41,486 bases of DNA, from NCBI GenBank assembly GCA_016291655.1, contig JAEEYF010000061.1, positions 1-41,486 on the forward strand, read 5' to 3'. The DNA comes from Lachnospiraceae bacterium (GTDB taxonomy: Bacteria > Bacillota > Clostridia > Lachnospirales > Lachnospiraceae). The position numbers and the translations under genes are program-made. Under the pieces are notes generated by a model. That model did no database searches. It was not told where the DNA came from and worked only from the letters and a program-made list of their open reading frames with translations. Shown here piece by piece: positions 39,608 through 41,486 of this stretch; position 1 is the stretch's first letter; the number at the start of each line of letters is the position of its first letter.

Positions 39608-41486
39608 TTACTTGTAAAGCTCAACAAGTTTTAAGAGATGCTCATATCTCTCGCCTGCAAGAGCTTCGCTCTTAGCGAAGAGATCCGTAGCACGATCGGG
39701 GAATGCCTTGATGAGTGAGGTGTAACGTGACTCGTTGTTGAGGAATTCCTGATATGTTCCGTCGCCGGCCTTGGATGTAAGGGTGAAAGGATTCTTTCCT
39801 TCTGCCTTGAGAGCAGGGTTGAAGGAGAAGAGGTTCCAATAACCTGCCTTAACAGCCTTCTTCATTTCATCCTGGCAGTGGTTCATACCGCCCTTAGCGA
39901 TTCCGTGGAGTTCGCAAGGAGCGTAGCCGATGATGAGTGAAGGTCCGTCGTAAGCTTCAGCCTCAGCGATTGCCTTAACTGCCTGAGCAGGGTTAGCACC
40001 GAGAGCGATCTGAGCAACATATACATAACCGTAGCTCATAGCGATCTCTGCAAGAGACTTCTTCTTGATCTCCTTACCTGCAGCAGCGAACTGGCAAACT
40101 TCACCGACGTTGGAAGCCTTGGAAGCCTGACCGCCTGTATTGGAGTACATTTCTGTATCGAATACCATAACGTTTACATTCTCGCCGGAAGCAAGAACAT
40201 GGTCGAGACCGCCGAAACCGATATCGTATGCCCATCCGTCACCACCGAAGATCCATACGGACTTCTTAGCGAGGTACTGCTTCTTGGAAAGGATCTCTGT
40301 AGCACATCCGCATTCGCAGTTGGGCTCGAACTTCTCGAGTTCTGCAATGAGAGCGTTTGCATCCTTTGTATTGTTTCTTGTGTCATCCTTTGTTGCAAGG
40401 AACTGCTTGATAGCAGCCTTAAGGCTTTCGGGAGCCTTCTCGCCTGCGCACATCTTCTCGAGCTTAGCGATGAGCTGGTCACGAAGAACCTTCTGTCCGA
40501 GGTACATACCGAAGCCGTGCTCAGCGTTATCCTCGAAGAGGGAGTTGGACCAAGCGGGACCCTGTAAGGAATCCTTGTTTACGGTGTAAGGTGATGTAGC
40601 TGCGGGACCGCCCCAGATGGAAGAACATCCTGTAGCATTTGAAATGTACATGTTCTCACCGAAGAGCTGGGTGATAAGTCTTGCATATGATGTCTCGGCA
40701 CAGCCTGCGCATGATCCCGAGAACTCGAGAAGAGGCTGATTGTACTGTGAACCGATAGGTGTAACGTCTGTAAATGCGGGCTTGATCTCCTTCTTGCCAA
40801 CGTTTGCAACAAGGTAATCGAATACAGGCTGCTCGTCGCTCTGAGTTTCCTGAGGAACCATCTTGAGGGCGCCCTTTGCAGCTGCGGGACATACTGTTAC
40901 GCACTCGCCGCATCCCATGCAGTCAAGAGGAGATACAGACATGGTGAACTTCATGGAAGCGTCTGTAGCATGCTTGGAATCTGCAAGCTTGATGTTTGCG
41001 GGAGCTGCCTTAACCTCTGCACCGTCGAGGATGAACGGACGGATCGTAGCATGTGAGCATACGAATGCGCAGGAGTTACACTGTACGCAGGTGTTGGGAT
41101 CCCACTCGGGAACCATAACAGCTGTACCACGCTTCTCGTACTGGGAAGCACCTGTCTCGAACTGACCGTCTGCAATATCCTTGAATGCGGAAACGGGAAG
41201 TGAATCACCGTCCATGAGACCGATGGGATCAAGAAGTTCGTTAACCATCTTAACCGTAGCGGGACGGCCTGCGCGCTTGATCTCCTTCTTCTCGTCCTGA
41301 GCGTTAGCCCAGTCAGCGGGAACTTCTACCTTGTGAACGGCATCTACACCTGCGTCGATTGCCTTGTAGTTCATTTCAACTACTGCGTCACCCTTCTTAC
41401 CGTAGGACTTCTTTGCAGCTGCCTTCATGTAATCAACTGCCTCATCGATGGGCATTACATTTGCAAGCTTGAAGAATGCGGACTGA
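39608..41486 (-). CDS. nifJ: Pyruvate:ferredoxin oxidoreductase, C-terminal part
   Basis: The last 625 or so residues of a single-chain PFOR of about 1,170 residues; the frame stays open through the right edge, so the start lies outside. Two [4Fe-4S] motifs (C-V-Q-C-N-S-C-A-F-V-C and C-M-G-C-G-E-C-V-T-V-C-P) are followed by the C-A-G-C-A-E-T-S-Y segment of the third cluster region, G-C-S-S-I-W-G-G and the thiamine diphosphate site G-D-G-W-A-Y-D-I-G-F with S-N-T-G-G-Q-A-S-K. It oxidises pyruvate to acetyl-CoA and CO2 and reduces ferredoxin, central to fermentation. Codon choice looks restricted to few favoured codons (GAG, AAG, GCA), as in a highly expressed gene. Confidence 0.96.
   Translation of the reverse strand, partial: QSAFFKLANVMPIDEAVDYMKAAAKKSYGKKGDAVVEMNYKAIDAGVDAVHKVEVPADWANAQDEKKEIKRAGRPATVKMVNELLDPIGLMDGDSLPVSAFKDIADGQFETGASQYEKRGTAVMVPEWDPNTCVQCNSCAFVCSHATIRPFILDGAEVKAAPANIKLADSKHATDASMKFTMSVSPLDCMGCGECVTVCPAAAKGALKMVPQETQSDEQPVFDYLVANVGKKEIKPAFTDVTPIGSQYNQPLLEFSGSCAGCAETSYARLITQLFGENMYISNATGCSSIWGGPAATSPYTVNKDSLQGPAWSNSLFEDNAEHGFGMYLGQKVLRDQLIAKLEKMCAGEKAPESLKAAIKQFLATKDDTRNNTKDANALIAELEKFEPNCECGCATEILSKKQYLAKKSVWIFGGDGWAYDIGFGGLDHVLASGENVNVMVFDTEMYSNTGGQASKASNVGEVCQFAAAGKEIKKKSLAEIAMSYGYVYVAQIALGANPAQAVKAIAEAEAYDGPSLIIGYAPCELHGIAKGGMNHCQDEMKKAVKAGYWNLFSFNPALKAEGKNPFTLTSKAGDGTYQEFLNNESRYTSLIKAFPDRATDLFAKSEALAGERYEHLLKLVELYK

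Overview
The window looks like a chromosomal segment of an anaerobic Firmicute, most likely a Lachnospiraceae-type Clostridium. The reasons are a single-chain pyruvate:ferredoxin oxidoreductase, strong AGGAGG ribosome binding sites, the DUF5711/CvpA pair, a glycerol dehydrogenase set with a DUF1667 partner, and dispersed GGGGACGGGGTT repeats. No phage, conjugation, transposase, CRISPR, rRNA or tRNA gene was seen. Nearly every gene is on the minus strand; only a beta-xylosidase (19739-21760) and a lipoprotein (27861-28958) are on the plus strand.

Layout. 1-189: start of an AAA-type ATPase that runs off the window. 190-1095: gene-free, with a 74-bp-period tandem array. 7941-1041 (minus): a seven-gene unit of two unknown membrane proteins, the diadenylate cyclase CdaA, its regulator CdaR, an ABC-2 polysaccharide-type exporter (permease plus ATPase) and an HtrA-type protease. 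8040-9714: uracil permease behind a leader that looks like an attenuator. 9755-13956: a small lipoprotein, a KDPG aldolase fused to a VOC domain, a small membrane protein, CvpA-like and DUF5711 proteins. 14042-17926: murG-dnaX-ybaB-recR with a clear promoter and terminator. 18038-21760: a MATE efflux protein divergent from a GH120-type beta-xylosidase. 21798-22875: a membrane-protein gene bracketed by inverted repeats. 22932-27744: a glycerol catabolic operon (GlpA-like dehydrogenase, FAD oxidoreductase, DUF1667 protein, glycerol kinase) with a structured leader. 27861-31602: a Pro/Thr-rich lipoprotein facing a membrane EAL-domain c-di-GMP phosphodiesterase. 31603-39558: a likely seven-gene operon (flavodoxin-like/SCP2 protein, membrane-anchored M3-like peptidase, SAH/MTA-type deaminase, AhcY, MTA/SAH nucleosidase, PTS IIC-like permease, HIT protein). 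39608-41486: the 3' part of nifJ.

How the genes work together. The 33-36 kb genes form a complete set for disposing of S-adenosylhomocysteine. A deaminase stands next to AhcY, and AhcY carries E53 and K55 where adenine-type enzymes have Thr and Glu. This suggests a deamination-first route through S-inosylhomocysteine, beside the nucleosidase route. The cda operon joins c-di-AMP synthesis to a cell-surface glycan exporter and a surface protease instead of the usual glmM. Regulation appears to rely on RNA leaders (uraA, glp) and on repeat-derived hairpins at gene ends.

The most noteworthy non-coding structures are the 74-bp tandem array, eight copies of a GGGGACGGGGTT repeat (one supplying a stop codon, one pair bracketing a gene), and a 145-bp nested inverted repeat at 11801-11945 that can fold into a four-way junction. 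All family names are from reading motifs by eye and from memory; no search was run.
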